Source of the DNA: Echinometra lucunter
Lineage: Eukaryota > Echinodermata > Echinoidea > Camarodonta > Echinometridae
Direction: 5' to 3'
DNA length: 64,000 nucleotides
NCBI GenBank assembly: GCA_029962745.1
Contig: CM057164.1
Coordinates: 27,485,175 to 27,549,174, forward strand
A model generated the notes under the pieces. The model was given only the letters and a program-made list of their open reading frames with translations. It was not told the origin of the DNA and searched no databases. Positions within the stretch are counted from its first letter, which is position 1, and the number at the start of each line of letters is the position of its first letter. Below, piece after piece: positions 47,415 to 58,344 of the stretch. Made by a program: the position numbers and the translations under genes.

Positions 47415-47871
47415 TGTGCTTATATGAATCTAAGTACACATACGTCTACTAGAATGCCCTCCTTTGACAAAAGGAAGTAAGTGAACCATCAAGAAATTTT
47501 GAGTTACTGATATGTTCATATTTTACCTAGTGTGCCCCCTTTTCCGGGCTAAACGCGTGAACACTCATCCTGCTCAGAGATATGTTATACAAGACATCAT
47601 GGTATTGCATTGACGTCAGTGTAAATGACAGGTACAGATTTTGCTCTTTTGCAGGAATTGTTACTTTTGTCACTTTCTTCCTTTGGGCAAAGTAGGGCAG
47701 TAGATGTGAAAGACAACTAAACACTTGAGGAACAGTACCAGGAAATCCCGAATAGAACTATGTTTCCGTGAAAGTTATCAAAGTTCACCCACCGTAAAGA
47801 CGCCAAATCATTGTCCTGTTCGAACACTGAGGGCGGTATTTCCTGTAATGAATACACAAAATTCAACATCA

Positions 47872-48030
47872 GGGCCCCATTTCATAAAAAGTTGTTATAA
47901 TAACAACTCTTGCTGGAATGGCAACTTTCATTATAAAAGCCAATCAGGAAACAGACTTCTCACCGTTGCCATGGTAGTTACCATTCCAGCAGGAGTTGCT
48001 ATCGTAGCAACTTTTTATGAAACAGGGCCC
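47872..48030. mobile_element. Foldback element
   Basis: GGGCCCCATTTCATAAAAAG and CTTTTTATGAAACAGGGCCC flank 159 bp, with TGCTGGAATGG inverted inside. The overlapping open frame is not a gene. Confidence 0.75.
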
Positions 48031-48681
48031 AGGAGTTACTGTAACGGATTACAACTAGTCATCCATATATGGATAATATATAGAATAAATAAGTATGAAA
48101 GGAGGTGGGAGTATTTCTCTCTCCCCATTTTCAACCTTTTGTGTGTGTGTACGTGCGTGGGTGCGCGCGTGTGTGTGTGTGTGTGTGCGTGTGTGCGTGT
48201 GTGCGCGTATTCTAACCATGGCCATGAATCTGTCTTGTAACGTGAGGGAAATATATCAGAAAAAATATAATTTCTGACGTGAAAAACAAAGAAACAAAGA
48301 AAAAAAAAGAAAAAAAAAAAACCCTCCTCTCCGTGAAGAGTAAGAATAATAAAACTAAATGATTTTTTGAGGCAGGAGACATGGGATTTCCAAGCAAAAT
48401 TGAAATGAAATTATTTTTACCCAATGCCCCCCCCCCGGTCTCACGCAAAAGACATTCCCATTTCTATTTCCCAAAATACACTAAATTCAGAAAGATAACA
48501 AAGGACAAATAAAAGTGTTGCATATTTGTTAGAAATATCTTTAATCAGTAAACACTATTATGTACATAGATACCTTTTCTAAATATATAAATTCTGGAAA
48601 TTTTCTGTGAATATTAGAGAAATAACCATAATGGAAAGCAACACATTTAACAAATAAATAAAAACATAACGGTTCCCGATC

Positions 48682-48831
48682 AGTGCCTTTTATGACAGAG
48701 TTTGGCCAACTTGACTCCAGTAGGTTACAACGTGGCGCATATTGTTTTGTTTGGCAAGCGCAATACAAAAGAAAATGCGCCATGTTGTAACCCACTGAAA
48801 CGGAATTGGCCAAACGCTGTAATAAAGGGCT
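48682..48831. mobile_element. Foldback element, family 4 copy 2
   Basis: GTGCCTTTTATGACAGAGTT on the left and CGCTGTAATAAAGGGC on the right, with GTAGGTTACAACGTGGCGCA and its complement inside. Confidence 0.7.
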
Positions 48832-49957
48832 ATGTTCCCGATTAGAGTCCCTGAACAGAGTTGGGACATGGACGTCTTATTTCTTTTTTTTTAAACAACA
48901 TGGCGTTCGAATTCTTTCTGTTTAAAACACCCAGGTGCTCATCAAAATTAAATAAAAATATTGTGTAACAGTGGAAACAAAATGGCGTTCAAATAATGGG
49001 TTGTCGTAACTCTCTCTATTAAGGGACTCTATTCCCGATATGTGAACAGCGCCATCATATATAACTGGCTAAAGATTATGCATGTCATCGTCCCATTATA
49101 TTTTCTATTTTATTACTTACGGGCCCTTATTCTGTCTATAGAATATACCAGCATTTATCTCATTGCAGCATAACAGTACCAATCATGAACAGGGATTTGA
49201 AGAAATTGTTGTCACTAAATTTTTGCATTGTCATTTACTGGCGTCCTTTGGCAAAATTTTGAACATCTTTTCCCAGCAGAGACAATTTTAAGAGAGATCA
49301 AGATCATGGAAAAAGGTTTCAGCAGCAAAAAGAGTTTCCACAGTCATGACAGTAGCAACACATTCCCAGGATAACCAGTGGTCCCCTGATTCTTTCTCGT
49401 ATATTTGTAATATTTGTTGCATATGGGCTCAGCTGCATGACGTAGGATTGCATCAACCACCATAGTCTTTGGCGCTGTGGAGTAGCGAGCCATTATAGGG
49501 TGACATTACATAATGTACAACGCATGAAAATGCACAGGGAACAGTGCAACCATTCCACTGAATTACTGGCCTATTAGCAAATTGTCTTTAATGGCTTGAT
49601 AAGTGTACAGTAACAAGATCAAAATGACACCCGTATTCAAAGGTTATTACTATTAAAGTTTATATTCAGCTAAATTTGCGTTTACATGAAATTATTACGA
49701 ACATCTCTTTTCTTTACGGAGCTAAAAAAAATGTTAGGCGACATTTTCTTTGCATCATTACCTGCACTTTAAGGAGCCTCTGAGGGCAACTAACCGATAC
49801 TGCGGCTATTACAAGTATTGTATGCGCCATTCCTATTGCAATCACGTTCTTGCTACGATATCGATCTTTTATGAAGGGTAAAAACGGCGTGACAGTCTCT
49901 GACGGGTTCATGTGGTGTGACCAATGACGCTCATGTTACTCGGCCTTAGGCATCTAG

Positions 49958-50278
49958 GGGGTGTTTCATAAAGTTGTTCGTAAAGTTACGAATGACCTTA
50001 CGAACAACTTGAATATGGCAAGCCAAATGGGATTCTCAATCATTATAAATCGCATCAGCTAAAGGTGTAATATGCAGACTAAGATTGACATTACAATTGT
50101 TAACAAACATTTTTATTGCGAAGTATATTTCTGCCACAATCTAATTGAGATTATGGCAAATGCAGTCATACTTTGTTTAAACGTCAGGAAATACTTTGGG
50201 CATCCCATTTGGCACTCCATAGTCCAGTCGTTCGTAAAGTCATCCGTAACTTTAAGAACAGCTTTATGAAACATCCCC
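49958..50278. mobile_element. Foldback element, family 1 copy 2 (next to the gene C stop)
   Basis: Ends GGGGTGTTTCATAAAGTTGT and AGCTTTATGAAACATCCCC. The interior block with AATCGCATCAGCTAAAGGTG is the reverse complement of the copy at 12531. It lies 60 bases past the gene C stop codon, so it may be part of that gene's 3' UTR. Confidence 0.85.
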
Positions 50279-50338
50279 CCCCGGTGATAATCATTCATTA
50301 TTTTCAGCATTAAATGTCGGATACTAATAAGTCATATT

Positions 50339-51820
50339 CTAATAGAATTTATTAAGGAAGTTTCCAGTGCTATACCGATCGGAGAGCATCTGCATCACTG
50401 GAAAGCTTTCTTCGGGATCATAGTCATCCACACTGTCTTCATGCAGTCCTGCAATCTCGCGAGCTATTGTGTGGAACGAACTTTGGTTCGATGTCATGTT
50501 TGTGTCGGGAATCGCTACACCCGGACTCGTCGCATGTGGTGAGGCATCGCCTCCTTGATCTGGTTTGTTCGAAGCTCTAGCAGTGAGCCTCCGGCTGTCC
50601 ACTCCATCACTCGCACCATGGCCACGACGACTTCTTCGCGAATCGGAGTTGACATTGATCCTCGAGTCTGACGCTGTCAGGTGGCTGTTCATGGGGGCGT
50701 CTAGATGCACAGAACTGTACCGGTGCTCGTTCATATCAACTTCATCCTGCTCGCTCTTTTCAAGGTTTTCATACAAGGGTTGTTCAAAGACCGGTTGTTC
50801 GTAGAGTGGCTGCGAGCTAAGAATGACGTCACGAGGGAGAGACGACGGATATTGTTTGAGAGATCTCTTGCTCCTCCGTATCACTGTCTGAGCGTAAATC
50901 GGATCGTCAGGTTCCACAAACTGCTCATACGTCGCATCCGCATCGGGATACTGTTCAGGGACCATAGACGTTCTCGACAGAGTTGTATCCGTGACGCTAG
51001 GTGGAGCATCCCTACAAAACGCAAATGATGTTGGTCTCCAGCTTCCAATGGCATCACATGTAGCATAGTCACCGCTGACAGTGCTTACAGTCCTGCAAGA
51101 AGAATACATGGCAGCTATTGACTCGCGCGAAGGAGAACCTTTACCCTTCGTCATCGAGGCAAAGTTCGAAGTTGGTTTCCTCCTCCGGAAGTTTTCATAA
51201 ACATTTTCCATACCACCATCATCAGTTACGTGATTCTCTCCGATGCAGGTATCATTGTTGTTATGCGAAGCGAGACTAGGTGTATCGTCTTTGCAGATGT
51301 CGAACGAAATCGGATGAATGTGCCTGCCATGACGCTTTGAGGCCACATCAAGGACTTCGCAGTAAACCTGGTTGTCACTCTCACCGCCCGTCGTTGTGCT
51401 ATCTTCGTCCGGATGCCCTAACTTAAACCTGACAGAATTATCATCATAAACCCCACTCTCATTCCGCCTTGCTGGACTCTGCTCGTATGCTAGAATACTG
51501 CATCGTTCCTCCAATTTTTTGCTGGTGACGCAGTAGTCTTGTTTTTCATGTCAGACGATTGATCGGTTTGGGTCGGTGAAGCGTCGGAGTTGTCTTCACT
51601 GAACGACGCGTAGAGTGAACTACTCGATTTTCGAGCGATATGGTTTTGGCCAACCCGTACTACCGTAGATGCGTATTGCTTCAGAACTTCCTGGACTCGA
51701 CGCTGGGGATGGGTATGTAAAGTGCCTTTGGTCATGACTGGTTGCTGGAGAGTGCTATAGCTTTCAGAGTCTGCAGAGTAGCGGCGGAATGGAAGAGGAG
51801 ACTTTCCAAGTGCCTTGTAC
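50339..51820 (-). CDS. Gene C, terminal exon: long cytoplasmic tail, with an apparent frameshift
   Basis: On the minus strand the acceptor CAG occupies 51823-51821 and the exon starts with one base completing a phase-2 codon, reading YKALGKSPLPFRRYSADSES then YSTLQQP. This frame stays open to a TAG at 51490-51492. From the A-run at 51520-51515 the neighbouring frame is open for about 390 residues to a TAG at 50339-50341. It contains GVYDDNS, QVYCEVL, ENVYENFRRR, ATYEQF, PIYAQT, PLYEQPVFEQPLYENLEK and a C-terminus ending NFLNKFY. A one-base change at the six-A run joins the two frames. Tyrosine motifs are dense and of the YEN/YxxL type, as in gene B. The break may be an assembly indel, a pseudogene allele, or (less likely) programmed slippage. 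Confidence 0.78.
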
Positions 51821-53111
51821 CTGTGATCAAGATCAACAAATTAAAAAATTAACAAATGTCATGAATGGAAAATATCGCACTCGGTGATTAATGAAAAAAT
51901 CCCTTTTCTAGGTAGTATCAGGGGTCTCTTACAAATTATGTTGTCACACAATGATTTGCAGATGACATCCTAAAATACCATGATAATATGACATCCTTAC
52001 CTTCTTGCCATCATAGACGATTTTGACTTTTATTTGTTCCCCTCAAAAATAAAAATGAAAGAAAAAAACAATAAGAGTAAAATGGTCATAGAAAACTGAA
52101 GAGAATGACTGATAAACCCTCACCATCAGACTATCGGTCACACTGTTAACAGTGTTATTAGTGTTAACAGTGTTGGAAACCTAACCTGATGAACTTAATT
52201 TAATGATAGTTTTAAACTTGATATTTTGGTTTTCAGAAGAGAAAAGCAACCATTATTTTCTATGGCTCTCGCAAAGAGAATGGAACACTTTTAAGGCTTT
52301 ATTTCTTATACTGCTTGGGACGTCTTTATAATTATGATTTTAAGTCCTACGCAAATTCGTTTGACCTATCATGAAATGGACTTATTTCCCTTCGGTGAAA
52401 TGAAAATTGAGAATGATTAGTCGTGAATGTCACTGATATCTCAACATGCTCATATGAATCACTTGAGATTTTAAGTTCATAACTGCGACCCCCTTCTTCC
52501 CTTTTCTTTATTCATGTCTATTCGTCTGCAAATCTTTATTAATTTCAGTGCTCTGACAACTTTACGTGTGGTCATTGCCAGATTGCTATGATGGGAGCCA
52601 CTATGTCCGTAACTTCAAATCAGGACGGGTTGAATATTATCCTTATCCTTCACTTAAACTAGAAAAGTACCAGTGATTTTTTTTTAACTCGAAAGCCATG
52701 AAGCCGGTATTCTTTAAAAAGAAAGGAGTCATACTTAACACCCTGCTTAAGATGAAAATAGGATGTGGAGTCTGTAAAAAATGATCACTGACAGAATACA
52801 TAGGCAGACTGTTACTGTTACTGTTTTGGCTACGTGCAAAATGCAAAACAACAAAAAAGGTATCTTAATCATGTATAGAATGTCGACTAACTCCTTTCCA
52901 CTTTCTAAAATTATTATTGATTTCTAAACTCCTATCGGCATGATATTAACATTTGTCTTTCAACACTTTTCGGTTTATATATGTTCAGTGGTCACTGGTA
53001 CAAAAATGACTGCTGATAAAGCACTTTGTGCACACGTTTTATTCTAGCAAGCTATCTCCTGAATGTATTATTATGGAAATGAGTTAATGTCAGAAACGCA
53101 ATCTATTTCCA

Positions 53112-53259
53112 GGCCCCTCTTGCATAAAAAGTTGCGATTAAGCGCAATTCAAAAAATTAAACGCAACTTGATTTTCAACCAATCGGAATTGAGTATTTGG
53201 GACTTGTGGTCAATTTTTTGAGGTGCGTTTAATCGCAACTTTTCATGCAAGAGGGCTCT
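53112..53259. mobile_element. Foldback element in gene C intron
   Basis: GGCCCCTCTTGCATAAAAAG and CTTTTCATGCAAGAGGGCTC are inverted, continuing into TTGCGATTAA. Length 148 bp. Confidence 0.75.
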
Positions 53260-55590
53260 GTAACTGTGCTACAATCCCATCAGGAAGTTGGAAAATGCAT
53301 TACCTCTAATCAGAATTTTACAAACTTTTTATTATCAATCTTAAATTCATTTCTTTCTGGCTTGCTGAAATTGTTTCACTTTTGTGCATTAAAAAAAAAA
53401 AAAAATTCTGACCAGCTAGTGTTTTTTTTCTTTACTCAAATCTAAAAAATCCTAGGACCATTTAAAACTATTTGTGTTTAATCATTCCAGTTATAGGTTA
53501 GTGTTTGCTTGCTCGAGAGTTTTCACGCACCTTGTCAGCAAATCTGGTCTATCTTCCATCCCCACCCCAACCCTTCAAATGGTCTAGGGACGCCAGTGAT
53601 TTTCTTACAAACCATAAGAGGAAACCTGTTTTTCTGCATCGTCCCTAGGATCTTGCGCTAGATTCACTATCTTATGACACTGCGTTCATCCTTTTTAATC
53701 TCCATTTTGACATTTTTTATTCTGAGACTCTTTTTGAGAAGGGTGCGGCAGGCATTTCAAGACGGATTATCCCGATCTTCCTGTCATGTCCTCTGAGAAT
53801 TATCGTCTGAAAAATACGACTTGATTAACTGACCTGTGGGTTTGCCTTCATCTTATGGCATGTATGGCGATCATGTTTTCATCTATATGTATTACTTTTC
53901 TAATCATGAAAATATCATTATGATATTCTAAAGGGCAGAGGTATACAAACATGTACACATATACGATCGTGTGAGAATTTGTCTGTTCAGATGAACATTA
54001 TTTAGCAGACGTGAATTTTCGTACAAAAACAATAATAATAGCACGATTTCCGCCTCTGCTATCTACATTCAATCTTGAATGTGAGCAAGTACTACATGTA
54101 ATATATATCTAGATTTCCTCAAGACAACTGAACGCATCTGCGCCTAAAGTCTACCTTACGAATCAGTGGTATTTCAGAATAAGTTAATTTGTAACTGGTA
54201 TAGAAGAGAATGACTTTCAATAATTGCTATAGTTTTAGGCAGTTTTACGTAAAGACGTATGTTCATTTGTGACATAAAGTACACGTCGCTATGGCATTCG
54301 CGTATCTGTTATTTCAATGTCCTCTGACCCGAAATGGACTAAACAAGTAAAAGCTTTTCCTCTTTTGTTTCAGAAGGGAAATGGATTAGTTGTTATCTCT
54401 TTTCATTAGCTGAACAATGCTCATAGATGAGTCATTATGTCAAACCACGGATGCAATGGACTTGATTATGGAGGGTGATAGTATTTTCGAAGAATTTTCA
54501 AGCATTATCGTTTTTGAAAGTGCAACAAACATTTTCTATACGATTGATGCTAGGACTTAAAGTGTGAAAAAAAAAATCACAAATAAGCATGACATTTAAC
54601 ATGTTTATCATATTCATGTCATGTTTACAATTATTCTGTGTTACATCCATCACAAACAAAATTAATTATTCATTCTGAAATTCATATGTAAATATGAAAA
54701 CACATAAAAAGATCATTGCTTTCATAACTGTAATGGAGTAGGCTTTCTGTTAATTTACAACAAAATGTACCAGTCAGCGTTTAATTTGTTCATTTAAAAC
54801 ACCTGCTTGATCATGATTACTGTTTAATCAGGATAACCATGCAAATTCGAATCATAAAATGAAATGAAATCAAAATGAAATTCTATGTTGAATTTAACAA
54901 AACAAATTAAATTTTGATCAACACAAATCAAGCCAGCATTACTGATAATCATTACCATAAGTTCATGAATCACAATGGATTTGACGTAATTATTGTCCTT
55001 GGAAAACTATAAATGCCGTTTTTGTTAATTCGTTAAGAGTCTAGCCCTTGGAGTTACATTATAGGATCATAGCGACGAGACCTGTGCTAGATCAGGGAGA
55101 TAGGAAGGATATTAAATTGACATCAGGCGCATGTTGGAATTAGTCATCGGTAAGATGAGGCTTTGTTTGTATCTCTTTGTACTTGACTGTCCAAATTAAA
55201 GCAGGGCAGGGGTTAGGGGTGGTGTTGAACCATGATACTCCCAAACCCCTATACGGAGCATTATGAATAGAATGATATGATATGAATATTGACAGATCTA
55301 CAAGATGGAATGTCCAAAATTTGGATTCACGCTCTAATTTTCAATGTGATTGCCTTATAATCAAATTAAAGCCGGTCTTTGCTATTGAGGAATAATAATG
55401 GTGATGACATGGATGATGATGATAATGATGATGATGATGATGATGGTAACAACAACAACAACAATAATATTAATAATGATAATAATAATAAAGAATTAAA
55501 TTCTAGTTTTCTTATATGGCTTGTTGCTTGTGTTAAACGTTGATAATCACTTCTCTTTGGTAGCAAACGGTAAATCCAAATTTTCGGTCA

Positions 55591-55758
55591 GTTTAAACTG
55601 GACCTCTAGCTTGTGAATTCGGGCCTGTAAAGATCTCTTTGCCTAAAGTTTAAATATACCTCATGTTTGTAAATTCGGGCCTGTAAAGATCTCTTTGCGT
55701 ATAGTTTAAACTGGACCTTAAATTATGAATTGGGGCCTGCAAAGATCTCTTTGTTTTG
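55591..55758. repeat. 56-bp tandem repeat, three copies, next to the gene C helix exon
   Basis: GGGCCTGTAAAGATCTCTTT occurs at 55621 and 55677 and as GGGCCTGCAAAGATCTCTTT at 55733. The array ends about 10 bases before the gene C donor site. Confidence 0.9.
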
Positions 55759-55772
55759 AAGAGTCAACCTAC

Positions 55773-55905
55773 CTCCAGAAGAGAAAGAGGGCGATATTGA
55801 TGATGATGAGGGAGAATACAGCCAAGGTGATGCCGATGTCTTCCAGGACCTTATGATCTTTGTCTGGAGCCAAACTGGTAGGAGGAGGGGGAGGAGAGGG
55901 GGCAT
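55773..55905 (-). CDS. Gene C, exon: Pro-rich stalk and transmembrane helix
   Basis: On the minus strand the exon follows TTTTCTTTTCAG and encodes APSPPPPPTSLAPDKDHKVL, EDIGITLAVFSLIIINIALF and LFWR. This is a proline-rich stalk, a charged patch and one hydrophobic helix. It starts in phase 1 and ends in phase 2 (AG, donor GTAGGT at 55772-55767), so the frame runs straight into the tail exon at 51820 (LFW-R-YKALGK). This phase pattern equals that of genes A and B. The first 30 or so bases and the acceptor are duplicated 101 bp upstream (see the tandem repeat at 55871). Confidence 0.82.
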
Positions 55906-56073
55906 CTGAAAAGAAAATAGAATACCGAGTGAATAAAACAAATGTATGCATGGGTGAATGGCGTTCCAAGACAAACTGGTAGGAGGAGGGGGAGGAGAGG
56001 GGGCATCTGAAAAGAAAATAGAATACCGAGTGAATAAAACAAATGTATGCATGGGTGAATGGCGTTCCAAGAC
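55871..56073. repeat. 101-bp tandem duplication containing a splice acceptor
   Basis: Two almost identical 101-bp copies, starting at 55871 and 55972 (CAAACTGGTAGGAGGAGGGG). The unit carries, on the minus strand, the acceptor and the first 35 bases of the gene C helix exon. So gene C has two equal acceptors 101 bases apart. Confidence 0.95.
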
Positions 56074-56215
56074 AATCCATTTATGTAGTTGTTTTGTTTG
56101 ATAATAAGAACACGAAGTTCGCACAGTATTCACGCTGGAGGTATATTGCAGTTTGTATTTCTGTTTGAATAATGGTTGAGGCCTAAGCCTCTTCTAGCCA
56201 TTGAAAAAAAAAAAA

Positions 56216-56345
56216 CAGAGAGGAGAAAGAAAAGAAAAAATGAGAGGAAGAAGAAGAAGAAGAAGAAGAAAAAGAAGAAAAAAAGAAGAAGAAAAAGAAG
56301 GAAAAGTAGGAAAAGAAGAAGAAGAAAAAGAAGAAGAAGAAGATA
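56216..56345. repeat. GAA/AAG-rich purine tract
   Basis: About 130 bp of almost pure purine on the plus strand, in the gene C region. Non-coding. Confidence 0.9.
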
Positions 56346-58057
56346 GAAAATGGTTTTAAGCCAAATGTTGGTCAGTTACATACATAATGTATGCTGGGAA
56401 CATAATAACAAGAAGCCTGGTGTACTATCCCCAACGTTACTGAACTCTAGTCGAACTACTAGAGTTTAACAAACTTCCGTTAGAAACAATCAAGGTTATT
56501 TAAGAATAAAAGCCAGAATTACAGCTACACTTCGCACAATGGAAAGAACAGAGGTTCCTGCAAAATATTAATTTTCATCCTCATTGTGTTTCAAGCTCGC
56601 GTGATGGGGAAATATTCATTTCGATTCAACAGAAAGGACCGATTTCAGCATAATTATCGTTTACCAGGTTTTCTGCATGAGACCATGTAGGCTTCACAGC
56701 ATGATTAGAACATGCAGAATTGACTCACTCATGAAGTCAAACCGATTAACACCGGGCGAGGAGAGTGCTAATCTAATTAACAGATTCTTATCTCAATCGT
56801 GTTTTGTTTCAGATTATTCGATCTAAAAATCCGAGTTATTTCATAAATCTGAAACCAGCGTGATAAGAACTGTCATGGGGTATTTAGAGGAAACCATCGA
56901 TTAGATGAATGGAAACCCTTCTGCTTTCCTGCTCGCTGTATTTTCAGGACTTTCGACACCCGGTCAAGCCTTTTTATTCGTTGTATATTACATAAAGATA
57001 GATTTTATGGGCGGGGGAGGGGGGGGGGGGGTATCATGCAATATGATTTGGCTGATACATCACTTTATCTTTATTTTATTATTCATTTTTTAAACACATA
57101 TGCACATTGTGTCAATAATGCCTGTAGCAAATATCTAATGTACGATAAAAGAGCAATGTATATAAAATGCCTTGCTCAAGGGCATAGGTGCCCCGCTGGG
57201 GCAAGTAACATCAAGAGATACAAAGTCACCATATATGAAGCAAAAAGAATAATAAAAATATTTCATTAAAATATTCTGCAAAATTAAGAATAAAGAATAA
57301 GATCATAAGTAAGTAGTTTTGCTCTATTTGCATCCAGTGTCTGAAAGACGTATAAAAGCGTTATTATTTCTTGTAAACCCATGCATTGAGTTGGTATTCA
57401 ATTCTGCGTGTTACTTTGAATTACAAGAAAACGCTCACTTCATCACCAGATCATAAACTTGCGTAGTAGAGTATACTGCCAGATACTGTAATTATGTTCT
57501 TCATTAATTACATCCCATGCACTTAGCCAGCCAAACTGTGTTGCTTTATGCATTGTGTGCAATTATAGGTCTGTAGCCAGATCTGATAATTGGTTTTCGG
57601 AATACCGTTTCCTCAGAGTGGCGCAGTGGAAGGGGTTGAAGGGGGTCTAAACTGACTCGTGCCCCCCCCCCCCCACCTCCCGTAGAACAGACAAAGAAAA
57701 AAACCAACCCAAAGGACGTGACAGAAAACAGAGAAACTGAAAAGGAGAACGGGAAAGGAAAGCAAAAGGGGTGACACCACCCTTTCAATAACTTTCCCAC
57801 TCGGTCGCTTTGCTCCTTTACATGTTATCACGCATTGATCATGTTAATAGCAGTCCCAACCCCCTTCCCTACCCCGCTATGATTACACCACTGCAAAACG
57901 AAAAGCATAAGATGCGCTCAACATTCAAAGAAAAACGTTAGAAATTTGATGCTGACTTGGCAAAAAATGTGGACATTTCACATAGTACACCATGATAAAT
58001 AACGATTGCTAATTATTACTTTGGGCTGAAATACATAGCCAATTTTGTTGTGCTTAC

Positions 58058-58102
58058 CTGTAACGTTCAGTGACATGCCGATAACTCTCGTTCACATTAG
58101 AG
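58058..58102 (-). CDS. Gene C, candidate upstream exon (possible start codon)
   Basis: On the minus strand this 45-bp stretch lies between a good acceptor (TTGGATTCCTTCAG) and donor GTAAGC (58057-58052). In the frame that joins the membrane exon it contains a TGA and then an ATG at 58076-58074, giving MSLNVT followed by D-APSPPPPP. It could be a first coding exon of a receptor with almost no ectodomain, or the stop may mean that the exon is not used in this frame. No signal peptide is encoded. Position and phase are the only support. Confidence 0.35.
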
Positions 58103-58344
58103 CTGAAGGAATCCAACAAGTAATGTGTCAACACCAGGCAGAGTATGAAATTTAAAAGTCTGAATGTATAACAGCGCCTCTGCAAAATAAAAAATAATAA
58201 AGTGGAAATTCCCACATCGGGTGAAAGTCGAAAGAAACAGGTCGAAACGTTTTAACTCCTTGTTATTTTCCTCAATGATTTGGACCTGAGAAAGATTTTC
58301 CAAGGGTTAAGCTACTATAAACAGTGTAATTCAGGAATCAGTTT

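Larger units (their letters stand above)
43610..49957. other. Convergent interval between genes B and C
   Basis: Holds the 3' UTR of gene B (no canonical AATAAA close to the stop), foldbacks of families 2, 3 and 4, two large palindromes, family D repeat, a G14 run at 44676, the T20G19 run and a GT-rich run at 48138-48210. No gene recognised. Confidence 0.55.
51824..55766. other. Gene C intron between helix and tail exons
   Basis: 3.9 kb, AT-rich, with one foldback at 53112, an A17 run at 53390, TGA/TAA triplets at 55395-55495 and the 56-bp tandem repeat at its upstream end. No exon seen. Confidence 0.6.

Noticed and set aside
47725..48240. 171-codon plus-strand open frame
   Set aside because: Overlaps a foldback element and a GT microsatellite; no domain.
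49714..49911. Possible extra helix exon on the plus strand (hydrophobic stretch with flanking AG and GT)
   Set aside because: Acceptor is weak, it would end in phase 1 rather than phase 2, and no tail exon follows on that strand.
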